From Bacteroidota bacterium (GTDB lineage Bacteria; Bacteroidota; Bacteroidia; Bacteroidales; Bacteroidaceae): DNA of 64,000 nt. The position numbers were made by a program, and so were the translations under genes. The notes under the pieces are model-generated. The model searched no databases. It had not been told where the DNA came from and was given only the letters and a program-made list of their open reading frames with translations. Position 1 is the first letter of the stretch, and the number at the start of each line of letters is the position of its first letter. The stretch spans positions 53,343 through 117,342 of the forward strand of contig JAFABV010000049.1 of assembly GCA_023425865.1 (NCBI GenBank), in the 5' to 3' direction. Shown here one piece after another: positions 17,375 to 25,759 of the stretch.

Positions 17375-17553
17375 ATCACATAGAAGGAATAGATCATAAA
17401 CAAAATAGCCAGGAAGATGAGTCCGCCAAATACCCACTTGATCACGGCATCGCCCTGTTTCTGTTGTCTTTCCTGCCTGTCGGCACGACGTTTCTGATGC
17501 TCAACGTTGTTCACCGCATGGGCGGCAACGTGCTTGTCTTTCTTACCACTCAT
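17371..17553 (-). CDS. Small membrane protein (60 residues) upstream of CYTH gene
   Basis: I do not recognise a family. The N-terminal two-thirds is very basic and polar (KRRADRQERQQKQG), and residues about 40-60 form one membrane segment (WVFGGLIFLAILFMIYSFYV). It is predicted to be a tail-anchored protein with the charged part in the cytoplasm. The 4-base overlap with the CYTH start makes the frame credible. prfB ends 122 bases upstream. Confidence 0.65.
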   Translation of the reverse strand: MSGKKDKHVAAHAVNNVEHQKRRADRQERQQKQGDAVIKWVFGGLIFLAILFMIYSFYVI

Positions 17554-17675
17554 AACATTTCATTTTTTAACGGCCTCCCTGTCGTGCTCATTCCGCGATG
17601 GCCTGCGGCCATGCTTCCCTGCCGGCCGGTGCCGATTAGGTTGTACGATTAGATTGTTATATAGTTTTCTGTTGC

Positions 17676-18809
17676 TTATGCCATGTTGTCTTGCTCTTCG
17701 CTGCCCGAGAACTCCATGAGGTAGGCCTTGATAAAGCCGTCGAGCTTGCCGTCCATCACACCATCCACATCCGAAGTCTGGTAGTTCGTGCGATGGTCCT
17801 TCACACGGCGGTCGTCGAAGACGTAGCTCCTGATCTGACTGCCCCACTCTATCTTTTTCTTTCCGGCCTCAATCTTGGCCTGCGCCTCCATGCGCTTCTT
17901 CATGGCCCGGTCGTAGAGCTGGCTCTTCAAGAGCAGCATAGCCTTCTCCTTGTTCTTGGGCTGGTCACGCGTCTCGGTATTCTCGATGAGAATCTCCTCC
18001 TTCTCACCCGTGTCGGGGTCCTCGTATTGGTAGCGCAGTCGCACTCCCGACTCCACCTTATTCACGTTCTGTCCGCCTGCGCCGCTCGACCGGAAAGTGT
18101 CCCAACTCACCTTTGCCGGGTCTACATACACCTCGATGGTGTCGTCGACCAGGGGTGAGACAAAGACACTGGCGAAGCTCGTCATGCGCTTGCCCTGAGC
18201 GTTGTAAGGCGACACGCGCACCAAACGGTGCACGCCGTTCTCGCTCTTGAGGAAGCCATAGGCGTACTCACCGCCCTCGATGGTCATCGTGACGCTCTTG
18301 ATGCCGGCCTCATCGCCGTCCTGAAGGTCGGTCACGGTAACCTTATAGCCATGGGCATCACACCAGCGCGTGTACATACGCATGAGCATCTGGGCCCAGT
18401 CCTGACTCTCGGTGCCGCCGGCGCCCGAATTGATTTTCAGCACCGCCTCCATCGGGTCCTCAGTCTGCCTCAACATGTTGCGCAGCTCCAGTTCCTCGAT
18501 AGAGCTGATGGCCTTGGCATAGTCGGCATCGACCTCCTCCTCGGTCACCATCTCTTCTTTATAGAAGTCGAAGGCCAACTGCAACTCCTCGGCGTACTGG
18601 CGCACAGCCTCGTATCCCTTAAGCCACTTCTCTATGGCCTTCACCTTCTTCATCTGAGCCTCTGCCCGTTTGGGGTCTTCCCAGAAATCGGGTGCCTGCG
18701 TGCGCAGTTGCTCCTCTTCAAACTCTACTTTCTTCTGATCAATATTCAGATAATGGTGCAGCTTTTCAGCGCGCTCCATCACATCTTTCAGTTGGTCTGC
18801 TGTTATCAT
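17676..18809 (-). CDS. prfB: Peptide chain release factor 2
   Basis: The product is 377 residues, a full RF2. The GGQ peptidyl-hydrolysis motif is in SSGAGGQNVNKVESGVR. The stop-codon recognition tripeptide, SPF in E. coli, reads SPY here (VRVSPYNAQGKRMTSF; codons TCG CCT TAC). The frame is continuous through the region LHHYLNIDQKK where many prfB genes carry an in-frame UGA and a programmed +1 shift; none is present, so RF2 is not autoregulated that way. RF2 releases peptides at UGA and UAA. The acyl-CoA ligase gene ends 119 bases upstream on the same strand. Confidence 0.95.
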   Translation of the reverse strand: MITADQLKDVMERAEKLHHYLNIDQKKVEFEEEQLRTQAPDFWEDPKRAEAQMKKVKAIEKWLKGYEAVRQYAEELQLAFDFYKEEMVTEEEVDADYAKAISSIEELELRNMLRQTEDPMEAVLKINSGAGGTESQDWAQMLMRMYTRWCDAHGYKVTVTDLQDGDEAGIKSVTMTIEGGEYAYGFLKSENGVHRLVRVSPYNAQGKRMTSFASVFVSPLVDDTIEVYVDPAKVSWDTFRSSGAGGQNVNKVESGVRLRYQYEDPDTGEKEEILIENTETRDQPKNKEKAMLLLKSQLYDRAMKKRMEAQAKIEAGKKKIEWGSQIRSYVFDDRRVKDHRTNYQTSDVDGVMDGKLDGFIKAYLMEFSGSEEQDNMA

Positions 18810-18928
18810 TCTTGTATCTTTGCATACAGGGTGGTCATCCTCCCGGCCATGCAGGCCCCCGTCGGGTCACCGTCCCTGTCTTTATTTTAGCGTCGTGTGG
18901 TTATTTGTCATTCTTCACTTCCCACCCT

Positions 18929-20737
18929 TCACTCTTCGTACATCCGGTCTATTTCTTCCTTGAAGTTCTTGTATATCACCGGGCGTCTCATCTTCAGGGT
19001 GTTGGTCAGTTCGCCCGACTCCATGGAGAAATGGTGCGCAACGAGGGTGATGCGCTTGATTTGCTCGTAGTGAGCCAGACTCTGCTGCAGGGTAGATACC
19101 CGTTCCATCATCATCATCTGCACCTTCTTGTTGGCGCAGAGATCCTCGCGCGAGGCGAAGTCGACGCCGTTGTCGCGCGCCCACTCCTCAAGGAGCCTGA
19201 ACTCGGGCACGATGAGCGCAGACACAAACTTGCGCTGGTCGGCCACCACGGCCACCTGGTCGATATACTTATCTACCAACAAGAGCGACTCTACCATCTG
19301 CGGCGCGATGTACTTGCCGTTGCTGGTCTTGAAGAGATCTTTAAGCCGCTCTTTCAGGAACAGCTCCCCATCGCGCATATATCCACAATCGCCGGTGTGG
19401 AAGAATCCCTCGCTGTCGAACACCTGCTTGTTGATCTCGTCGCGCTTGTAATAGCCCTTGGTAATGGTGGGACCCTTGAGCAATATCTCGTCTTTATCGC
19501 CAAACTTAATCTCCAGTCCGCTGACGAGGCGACCCACCGAGCCGATGGAGTACTTCATGCCAGGATGGTCGCACGACACCGTTGCCGTACTCTCAGTGAG
19601 GCCGTAGCCCACCACCATGTTGATGCCAATGGAATGGATGAACTCCTCCACCTCGGGCGACACATAGGCGCCAGCCGTCGGGAAGATGTTGGGCTTCTCC
19701 AATCCCAGTTGCTTACGCACCAGCCCCAACACCGAGGCGTTCATCATTTTATACTCGAGCGCCAGCGTCAGCGGTGGCCGCTTGCCATTGGCCAGATACT
19801 CCACATTGTATTTGCGCCCTATCTTCAACGCGCGCCTGAAGAGTTTCTGCTGCATCGCGCTCGAACGGTCGACCTTATCGTTGACGGCCTGATACACTTT
19901 CTCCCAAAATCTGGGTACGCTCGACATGCAGGTGGGGTGCGTCTCGCGCATCGACTCCTGTATTTCCTGCGGATAAGTATTGACGATAAGCTGGGCACCC
20001 TCGGCCAGACTCAGATAGGTCCATGCCCGCTCAAAGATATGGGTAAAGGGCAGGAAGTTGATCACCCTGTCCTTCTCGCCCACGGGCACACACTCATCAT
20101 TGGCCACAAACGCCGCATGATACTGCCTGTAAGTCAGCATCACGCCCTTGCTCTCACCCGTGGTGCCACTGGTGTAGAGGATATTACACAAATCCTCATC
20201 GCTGGCCTCGGCCCATCGCTTCTCCAGTTCGGTCTGGCGAGGCAGGTCCTCACCCAACTTGATAAAGTCTTCGTAATAGAGGGCATGAGGGTCGTGGGTG
20301 CTGATGCGCACACTGTCGTCGAAGACCACGATGCGCTCTAACGAGGGACAAAGGGGGAACACCCTGTGCGCCTTGTCGTACTGCTCCTGCTCTCCGACAA
20401 AGAGAAACCTGATCTGGGCATCGTTGAGCATATACTGGATTTGCTGCTCAGAGCTGGTGGCATACAGGGGTACCGTACAGGCCCGGATGCCGTATGCGCC
20501 GAAATCGGTGTACAGATACTGTATGCAGTTCTGCGAAAAAACGCCTACGTTCTCTTGCGGCTTGATACCCAGATTGAGCATGGCATTGCTCACCTGCTTG
20601 ACACGGAGCGAGAACTGGTTCCATGACACCGTCTTCCATTTCAGACTGCCGAAACTGCGGAAAGTCAGTGCCGGTTTGTTTCCATACTTCTTGGCCTGTT
20701 CGTGGATCAGGACCGAAAGATGACTTTTATTGAGCAT
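18929..20737 (-). CDS. Long-chain fatty-acid--CoA ligase (AMP-forming)
   Basis: The product is 602 residues from MLNKSHLSVLIHEQ at 20737. The upstream ATG at 20812 is excluded because the promoter lies between. AMP-binding core motifs are YTSGTTGESKGVMLTYRQ (P-loop), GYGLTESTATVS, and FFHTGDCGYMRDGELFLKER, followed by a hinge and C-terminal domain with SNGKYIAPQMVES. The enzyme makes acyl-CoA or acyl-adenylate from free fatty acids; it resembles FadD/FAA-type ligases. Membrane association is likely. A consensus promoter lies 21 bases upstream. It may feed the acyltransferases in this window, but this is inference. Confidence 0.9.
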   Translation of the reverse strand: MLNKSHLSVLIHEQAKKYGNKPALTFRSFGSLKWKTVSWNQFSLRVKQVSNAMLNLGIKPQENVGVFSQNCIQYLYTDFGAYGIRACTVPLYATSSEQQIQYMLNDAQIRFLFVGEQEQYDKAHRVFPLCPSLERIVVFDDSVRISTHDPHALYYEDFIKLGEDLPRQTELEKRWAEASDEDLCNILYTSGTTGESKGVMLTYRQYHAAFVANDECVPVGEKDRVINFLPFTHIFERAWTYLSLAEGAQLIVNTYPQEIQESMRETHPTCMSSVPRFWEKVYQAVNDKVDRSSAMQQKLFRRALKIGRKYNVEYLANGKRPPLTLALEYKMMNASVLGLVRKQLGLEKPNIFPTAGAYVSPEVEEFIHSIGINMVVGYGLTESTATVSCDHPGMKYSIGSVGRLVSGLEIKFGDKDEILLKGPTITKGYYKRDEINKQVFDSEGFFHTGDCGYMRDGELFLKERLKDLFKTSNGKYIAPQMVESLLLVDKYIDQVAVVADQRKFVSALIVPEFRLLEEWARDNGVDFASREDLCANKKVQMMMMERVSTLQQSLAHYEQIKRITLVAHHFSMESGELTNTLKMRRPVIYKNFKEEIDRMYEE

Positions 20738-20757
20738 AAGCTGTGTATTAACAGATG

Positions 20758-20789
20758 CAAAGATAACGCTAATTGACAAAGAAAGCAAA
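20758..20789 (-). promoter_or_regulatory. Promoter of the acyl-CoA ligase gene
   Basis: On the minus strand TTTG (plus 20786-20789), exactly 20 bases, then TATCTTTG (plus 20758-20765) match the consensus. Transcription should start about 16 bases before the ATG at 20737. Confidence 0.75.
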
Positions 20790-20798
20790 AAAAAACAG

Positions 20799-20806
20799 TA
20801 TTTTTG
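20799..20806 (+). promoter_or_regulatory. -7 element immediately before the ArgE-like gene
   Basis: TATTTTTG at 20799-20806 lies 4 bases before the ATG at 20811. The nearest upstream TTG (20773-20775) gives a 23-base spacer. If used, the mRNA would start at or beside the start codon. Confidence 0.45.
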
Positions 20807-20810
20807 CAGC

Positions 20811-21893
20811 ATGGAACCCTACAAGAAATACATCGACGATGCCACGGCACTGCTCCGTGCGCTCATCGCCATACCATCTGTCAGCCGCGACGAGACTGCC
20901 GCCGCCGACCTGATGGAGCAGACCATCAAGAGTTATGGCTTCAGCGCACAACGCGCGGGCAACAACGTCTGGGCCGTAGACCCGCACTACGACGCGCAAA
21001 GGCCCACCCTGCTGCTCAACGCCCACATCGACACGGTGAAACCGGTGAACACCTGGACCCGCGACCCTTTTGCGCCCACCATGGCAGACGGCAAACTCTA
21101 CGGTCTGGGCAGTAACGACTGCGGGGGCGGACTGGTGACACTGCTACAGGTGTTTCGTTATCTTTGCGCCGACCATACGGCGGCCGCGCGATCCTACAAC
21201 CTGGTTTACTTAGCCTCGGCCGAAGAGGAGGTGTCGGGGGCCGAGGGCATTGTCAAAGCCCTGCCACTGCTTCCTCCCATCGATGTGGCCATCGTTGGCG
21301 AACCCACCGGCATGCAGCCCGCCATTGCCGAGAAGGGGCTGATGGTGCTCGATGTCATTGCCCACGGCAAGAGCGGGCACGCCGCGCGCAACGAAGGGGT
21401 GAACGCCATCTACGAGGCCCTCGACGATATGCGGTGGATACGCGACTACCAGTTTGAGAAAGTAAGCCCGCTGCTCGGCCCCGTGAAAATGACGCTGACA
21501 GTGGTCAAGGCCGGCACGCAGCACAACGTGGTGCCCGACACCTGCACGATGCTCGTCGATGTGCGCTCCAACGAATGTTACACCAACGAGGAGATCTACG
21601 ACATCGTATGCCAACACCTCAAGAGTGAGGTCAAGGCCCACTCATTTCGTTTGCACTCCTCTGGCATCTCCCCCAACCATCCTCTGGTGCGACGCTGCAT
21701 AGCGTTAGGCATGACCCCTTACGGCTCGCCCACCCTCAGCGACCAAGCCCTCATGCCTTTCGCTTCGTTCAAGCTCGGGCCGGGAGAGTCGGCACGATCG
21801 CACAGCGCCGACGAATATATCAAGATAGAGGAGATGGCAAACGCCATCCAACAATACCTTTCCTTGCTCATCGACGTAGACATTACGGCATAG
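20811..21893 (+). CDS. M20-family deacylase, acetylornithine deacetylase-like
   Basis: The product is 360 residues from MEPYKKYIDDATALLRAL. Metal ligands of M20 peptidases are seen in LLLNAHIDTVKP, GSNDCGGGL, SAEEEVSG (catalytic Glu pair), GEPTGM and ARSHSADEYI. The fold is the two-zinc amidohydrolase with an inserted dimerisation domain. In Bacteroidales the related enzyme removes an N-acyl group from acyl-ornithine in arginine synthesis, with N-succinyl substrates in Bacteroides. No other arg genes are near, so a different acyl amino acid is possible. The start was chosen over 20730 because the -7 box lies just before 20811. Confidence 0.85.
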   Translation: MEPYKKYIDDATALLRALIAIPSVSRDETAAADLMEQTIKSYGFSAQRAGNNVWAVDPHYDAQRPTLLLNAHIDTVKPVNTWTRDPFAPTMADGKLYGLGSNDCGGGLVTLLQVFRYLCADHTAAARSYNLVYLASAEEEVSGAEGIVKALPLLPPIDVAIVGEPTGMQPAIAEKGLMVLDVIAHGKSGHAARNEGVNAIYEALDDMRWIRDYQFEKVSPLLGPVKMTLTVVKAGTQHNVVPDTCTMLVDVRSNECYTNEEIYDIVCQHLKSEVKAHSFRLHSSGISPNHPLVRRCIALGMTPYGSPTLSDQALMPFASFKLGPGESARSHSADEYIKIEEMANAIQQYLSLLIDVDITA

Positions 21894-22133
21894 CATGCAG
21901 GCGTCGCATTAGGGCAAGCCTCCCCCCTAAAAGTCTCATACCCACCATGTCTGCAGCACGGCAGTGGAACGACGCAGAACCTCCAAACCATTGCCCGCGG
22001 CTCTGCAGCCATGTGGTGTCGTGGGGTGTTGACGCCTCCGCGAGAGTTGTTCCACGCCGGGGCGGAAAGACGACAGCGCCCTTATTCTCACACTCTTCGG
22101 GCAGAACGAAAAGGCGACTATATGGAGAAGGGC

Positions 22134-22271
22134 GAATGATTCCATATAGAACCATCGGATGATTTTATATAGAATGATAAGATGGTTTTATACAGAACCA
22201 TAAGATAGTTTTATATAAAACCATAAAATGATGGGGGCAAAACCACCGGACGATTGGGGCAAAACCACTAT
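22134..22271. repeat. Array A of about six degenerate 22-23-bp tandem repeats
   Basis: Units follow one another with no spacer. The consensus is nGATGATTTTATATAGAAC followed by CATC. Units 1-4 keep the TTTATATAGAACC core; units 5 and 6 replace it with GGGGGCAAAACC but keep the period. Each unit has a partial inverted symmetry (ATGGTT / AACCAT). A second array with the same unit lies at 37801-37915 in the same orientation. Confidence 0.85.
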
Positions 22272-22362
22272 CCGAGAACATGCTTCAGCCCATTCCACAT
22301 CGCCCAAGACGCAATAGCTCATGGCTATGCTTACCCCATGAGACCGCCGTCACGTACATGAG

Positions 22363-22608
22363 GTTTCGTTTGCGACGCACAACCACAAGCATTCACAAAA
22401 CCACAAGCCAAACGAAACTCACGAACGCCTTTTACCCCATTTTTCACCCGAAAGGTTGGGGTTCAGCCTGCATGCAGACCGTTACGCCGACAACCTACGG
22501 CAGACAACCCACTGTAAACGAACCCAATACAAGCATTCACTTTCCCCGTCCCAAAGTTTAGCGCCATTGACTTGCGGGCGAAAACGAAAGCAGCTCGGAA
22601 CCCCAACC
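22363..22608. repeat. Nested inverted and direct repeats upstream of glpA
   Basis: GTTTCGTTTG (22363-22372) pairs with CAAACGAAAC (22409-22418). GGTTGGGGTTC (22454-22464) pairs with GAACCCCAACC (22598-22608). ACAAGCATTCAC occurs at 22385-22396 and again at 22529-22540. The arms are perfect, so a folded RNA on either strand is possible. Confidence 0.6.
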
Positions 22609-22756
22609 ACCACTTTCTGAACAGCCAAACGGTTTAGGATTTTCTACGTTTGGCATCCTATTTGAGACATAAATCCAAAGTTTCATCGTTAATATCGTAC
22701 AAAATCACCATTTTATTACTAATATATGTTAAAACAGAAGCTACTTATTTTGATGG

Positions 22757-22805
22757 TATCGAAAATCCTCTTATTATTGCAATCGAAACCTATCAACTTT
22801 CGTTA
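22757..22805 (+). promoter_or_regulatory. Candidate GlpR operator cluster upstream of glpA
   Basis: Three sequences resemble the E. coli GlpR half-site WATKYTCGWWW: TATCGAAAATC at 22757-22767 (10 of 11 on the minus strand), AATCGAAACCT at 22781-22791 (9 of 11) and AACTTTCGTTA at 22795-22805 (10 of 11). A -7-like TTATTTTG at about 22744-22751 lies just before. The consensus is borrowed from a distant bacterium. Confidence 0.35.
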
Positions 22806-22883
22806 TAAAACTAAAAGCAACTTTTTTAAGTCGACAAAAACCGACTAACCAGATAAAAAAAACATGTAAATTGACATGACGAT

Positions 22884-24509
22884 ATGAACCAAAAGATCAA
22901 AGACACTTACGATGCAATCATCATTGGCGGAGGCATCACGGGCGCAGGTACAGCTCGCGACTGCGCGATGAGGGGTCTGAACGTGCTCCTCGTGGAGAAG
23001 TACGACCTGGCCAATGGGGCAACGGGAAGAAATCACGGCCTGATGCATAGCGGCGCACGCTATGCCGTCACCGACCAGGAGTCTGCCTCTGAATGCATCA
23101 AAGAAAACATGATACTCCGCAAGATCGCTTCGCATTGTGTGGAAGAGACCGACGGATTGTTCATCACACTGCCCGAGGATGACCTTGCCTTTCAGGGTAC
23201 ATTCGTCGAGGCGTGCAACAAAGTTGGTATCAGCGCACAAATCATATCTCCCGAAGAAGCGCGCCGCATAGAACCGGCCGTCAACCCCACCCTGCTGGGT
23301 GCCGTGAGGGTGCCCGACGCCTCTATCGACCCGTTCCACCTCACCACATCCAACATACTTGACGCTACGCGCCATGGCGCCGATGTGCTGACCTATCATG
23401 AGGTGACACACCTTATGATCAGTAACGGCAGAGTGAACGGCGTGACACTGCGCGACAACCTCACTGGGGAAAAGCGAGAGGTGCATGCACAGGTGGTGGT
23501 GAACGCTGCCGGCATCTGGGGCATGTCGATCCTGCACATGGCCGACATCACGCTCAATATGTTTCCCGCCAAAGGCACGCTGCTGGTTTTCGGCCATAGG
23601 GTAAACAATATGGTCATCAACCGTTGCCGCAAGCCTGCCAACGCCGATATACTGGTGCCCGACGATGCCGTGTGCGTGATTGGCACCACCAGCGACCGCG
23701 TGCCCATCGAAACCATCGACGACCTGAAGGTGACACCCGAAGAGGTGGACATACTGATTAAGGAAGGCGAGAAACTGGCGCCCGAGTTGGCCACGACACG
23801 CATCCTCCGCGCCTACGCTGGCGTTCGCCCGCTTGTGGCCGCAGACAACGACCCCTCGGGCCGAAACATCAGTCGCGGTATCATCACCATCGACCACGAG
23901 CAGCGCGACGGGCTGGCCGGACTGGTGACCATCACGGGAGGTAAGATGATGACCTACCGCCTGATGGCAGAGCAGGCCACAGACCTGGTATGCAAGAAAC
24001 TGGGCATTGAGAGGAAGTGCGAGACCGCCATGCGTGCGTTGCCAGGGTCTGAAGGCCTCGATAAAGAGCTGAAAGAGTATCACCGCACCACGGCCTACAA
24101 CGCGGCCAAGGGCCGTCAAGGCATGAGAGTGGGCGAGATAGACGACGCCACCTCCACCGACCGCGCCCTGGTATGCGAGTGCGAGGAGGTGAGCGTGGGC
24201 GAGGTGAAATACGCCATCAACAATCTCCATATCAATAACCTGATAGACCTGCGCCGCCGCACACGCGTGGGAATGGGTACTTGCCAAAGCGAGCTGTGCG
24301 CCTGCAGGGCGGCTTCGGTGATGTGCTCGGTAACGCAGAATGCCAAGCAGTCGCTCGGCGACCTGGCCGACTTTGTCAATGAGCGCTGGAAAGGCATGCG
24401 CGCAGTGGGATGGGGCAGCACACTGGACGAGGCCCATCTGGCCGCGACGATTTATCAGGGACTCTATGGCATCAATCAATTCATGAAAGCAAAGGGGGAC
24501 GCAAAATGA
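22884..24509 (+). CDS. glpA: Anaerobic glycerol-3-phosphate dehydrogenase subunit A
   Basis: The product is 541 residues, the usual GlpA length. The N-terminal FAD site is YDAIIIGGGITGAGTARDC. The C-terminal domain carries the BFD-like [2Fe-2S] cysteine set in CECEEVSVGE and GTCQSELCAC. GlpA is the catalytic flavoprotein that oxidises G3P to dihydroxyacetone phosphate and passes electrons through GlpB and GlpC to the menaquinone pool. The GlpC membrane-side subunit is encoded two genes on. The stop overlaps the glpB start by 4 bases. Confidence 0.95.
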   Translation: MNQKIKDTYDAIIIGGGITGAGTARDCAMRGLNVLLVEKYDLANGATGRNHGLMHSGARYAVTDQESASECIKENMILRKIASHCVEETDGLFITLPEDDLAFQGTFVEACNKVGISAQIISPEEARRIEPAVNPTLLGAVRVPDASIDPFHLTTSNILDATRHGADVLTYHEVTHLMISNGRVNGVTLRDNLTGEKREVHAQVVVNAAGIWGMSILHMADITLNMFPAKGTLLVFGHRVNNMVINRCRKPANADILVPDDAVCVIGTTSDRVPIETIDDLKVTPEEVDILIKEGEKLAPELATTRILRAYAGVRPLVAADNDPSGRNISRGIITIDHEQRDGLAGLVTITGGKMMTYRLMAEQATDLVCKKLGIERKCETAMRALPGSEGLDKELKEYHRTTAYNAAKGRQGMRVGEIDDATSTDRALVCECEEVSVGEVKYAINNLHINNLIDLRRRTRVGMGTCQSELCACRAASVMCSVTQNAKQSLGDLADFVNERWKGMRAVGWGSTLDEAHLAATIYQGLYGINQFMKAKGDAK

Positions 24510-25747
24510 AATACGATATAGTAATCATAGGTGGCGGTTTGAGCGGACTTACCGCAGGCATTGCGCTCTCGAAGCGCGGTAAGCGCGTATGCGTCGTTTC
24601 GGCAGGACAAAACAGCCTTCACTTCGGCTCAGGGTCGTTCGACCTGTTGGGTTATACCACTACCGGCGAAGCGGTTGCTAACCCTCTCGCCGCCATCGCC
24701 GGGCTGCCCGAAAACCATCCCTACCATATCGTGGGAGATGACAGGATAGAGGCTTTGGCCGCCGACGCGAAGCATCTCCTTGCCGACGCGGGCATTGCGA
24801 CGGTGGGCGACGCACAAGAAAACCACTACCGCATCACACCCATTGGCGCCATCAAACCCACTTGGCTCACCATCGACGGCATGGCAACAGCACAGTCGCT
24901 GACGGAGACGAAATGGAAAAAGGCCGACCTGATCAATATCGCAGGATTCCTCGACTTCCCCATACAGTTTCTGGTGGAGAATCTGCGAAAGGCCGGTACC
25001 ACCTGCACGGTGCGCTACATCAGCACCAAGGCCATAGAGCAGGCACGGAAAAGTCCTACTGAGATGCGTGCCGTGAACGTGTCCAAATATCTTGACGACG
25101 ACAACGACCTTGAGGCTTTTGCACAAGTCATCAACGCCAACAAGTCGGACGCGGAGGTTGTGCTTATTCCTGCCGTCCTCGGATTCAACAATGCGTCGAG
25201 AGCAGATTTGCTCAAGACGTTGGTACGCAAGCCCATCGCCTTCGTTGCCACCATGCCCCCATCGGTGACGGGCATGCGCGCCTCGAACTTGCTCAAGCAG
25301 CGATTTCAACAATTAGGCGGCACCCTGCTGGTGAGCGACAGCGTTGTGGCAGGCCAGCTCGAAGGCCATCGCGTAAAATATGTAGTCACCGACCAACTTC
25401 CCGACGAAACGCTGTCGGCCGACCATTTCATCCTGGCCTCAGGCTCATTTCTTAGCCACGGGCTGAAGTCTGACTATGAGAAAGTCTACGAGCCCGTCTT
25501 CGGCGTAGACGTAGAGGCAGCTGAAGACCGTACGGCCTGGACCAAAGAAAATGTATTCGACGTTCAGCCCTATATGAGTTACGGCGTGAAGACCGACAAC
25601 GAATTACATGCCCTGAAGAATGGCGAGACGTTTGACAATCTCTATGCCATCGGCTCCATACTTCGCGGCAACAATGATATAAAACTGGCAAGCAATGCTG
25701 GCGTTGCCATGCTGACAGCGCTTCGGGTTGCCGAGATCATTAAATAG
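24506..25747 (+). CDS. glpB: Anaerobic glycerol-3-phosphate dehydrogenase subunit B
   Basis: The product is 413 residues from MKYDIVIIGGGLSGLTAG at 24506, whose ATG overlaps the glpA TGA; an AAAGGGGG ribosome-binding site precedes it. The N-terminal Rossmann motif binds flavin. The YMSYGVKTDNELHAL and GNNDIKLASNAGVA segments near the end are usual in GlpB. It forms the GlpABC complex and is thought to relay electrons between GlpA and GlpC. A longer in-frame reading from 24410 lies inside glpA and is not the start. Confidence 0.9.
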   Translation: MKYDIVIIGGGLSGLTAGIALSKRGKRVCVVSAGQNSLHFGSGSFDLLGYTTTGEAVANPLAAIAGLPENHPYHIVGDDRIEALAADAKHLLADAGIATVGDAQENHYRITPIGAIKPTWLTIDGMATAQSLTETKWKKADLINIAGFLDFPIQFLVENLRKAGTTCTVRYISTKAIEQARKSPTEMRAVNVSKYLDDDNDLEAFAQVINANKSDAEVVLIPAVLGFNNASRADLLKTLVRKPIAFVATMPPSVTGMRASNLLKQRFQQLGGTLLVSDSVVAGQLEGHRVKYVVTDQLPDETLSADHFILASGSFLSHGLKSDYEKVYEPVFGVDVEAAEDRTAWTKENVFDVQPYMSYGVKTDNELHALKNGETFDNLYAIGSILRGNNDIKLASNAGVAMLTALRVAEIIK

Positions 25748-25759
25748 GAAACAATCAAG

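Larger units (their letters stand above)
21894..22883. other. 990-bp intergenic region between the ArgE-like gene and glpA
   Basis: No convincing gene. It contains the first 22-23-bp repeat array (22134-22271), then a region of nested inverted and direct repeats (22363-22608), then an AT-rich glpA upstream region with possible GlpR sites. Frames of 70-93 codons in it lack protein-like composition. Confidence 0.6.

Noticed and set aside
18815..18822. Plus-strand TATCTTTG beside the prfB start
   Set aside because: It faces away from prfB, has no gene downstream in its direction, and lacks a -33 box.
22280..22561. 93-codon plus-strand frame in the gap before glpA
   Set aside because: Composition is rich in T, R, H and P without a hydrophobic core, there is no ribosome-binding site, and it overlaps the inverted repeats.
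22845..24479. 544-codon minus-strand frame opposite glpA
   Set aside because: It is a shadow of glpA; the plus strand encodes a full GlpA with cofactor motifs and the reverse product has no recognisable fold.
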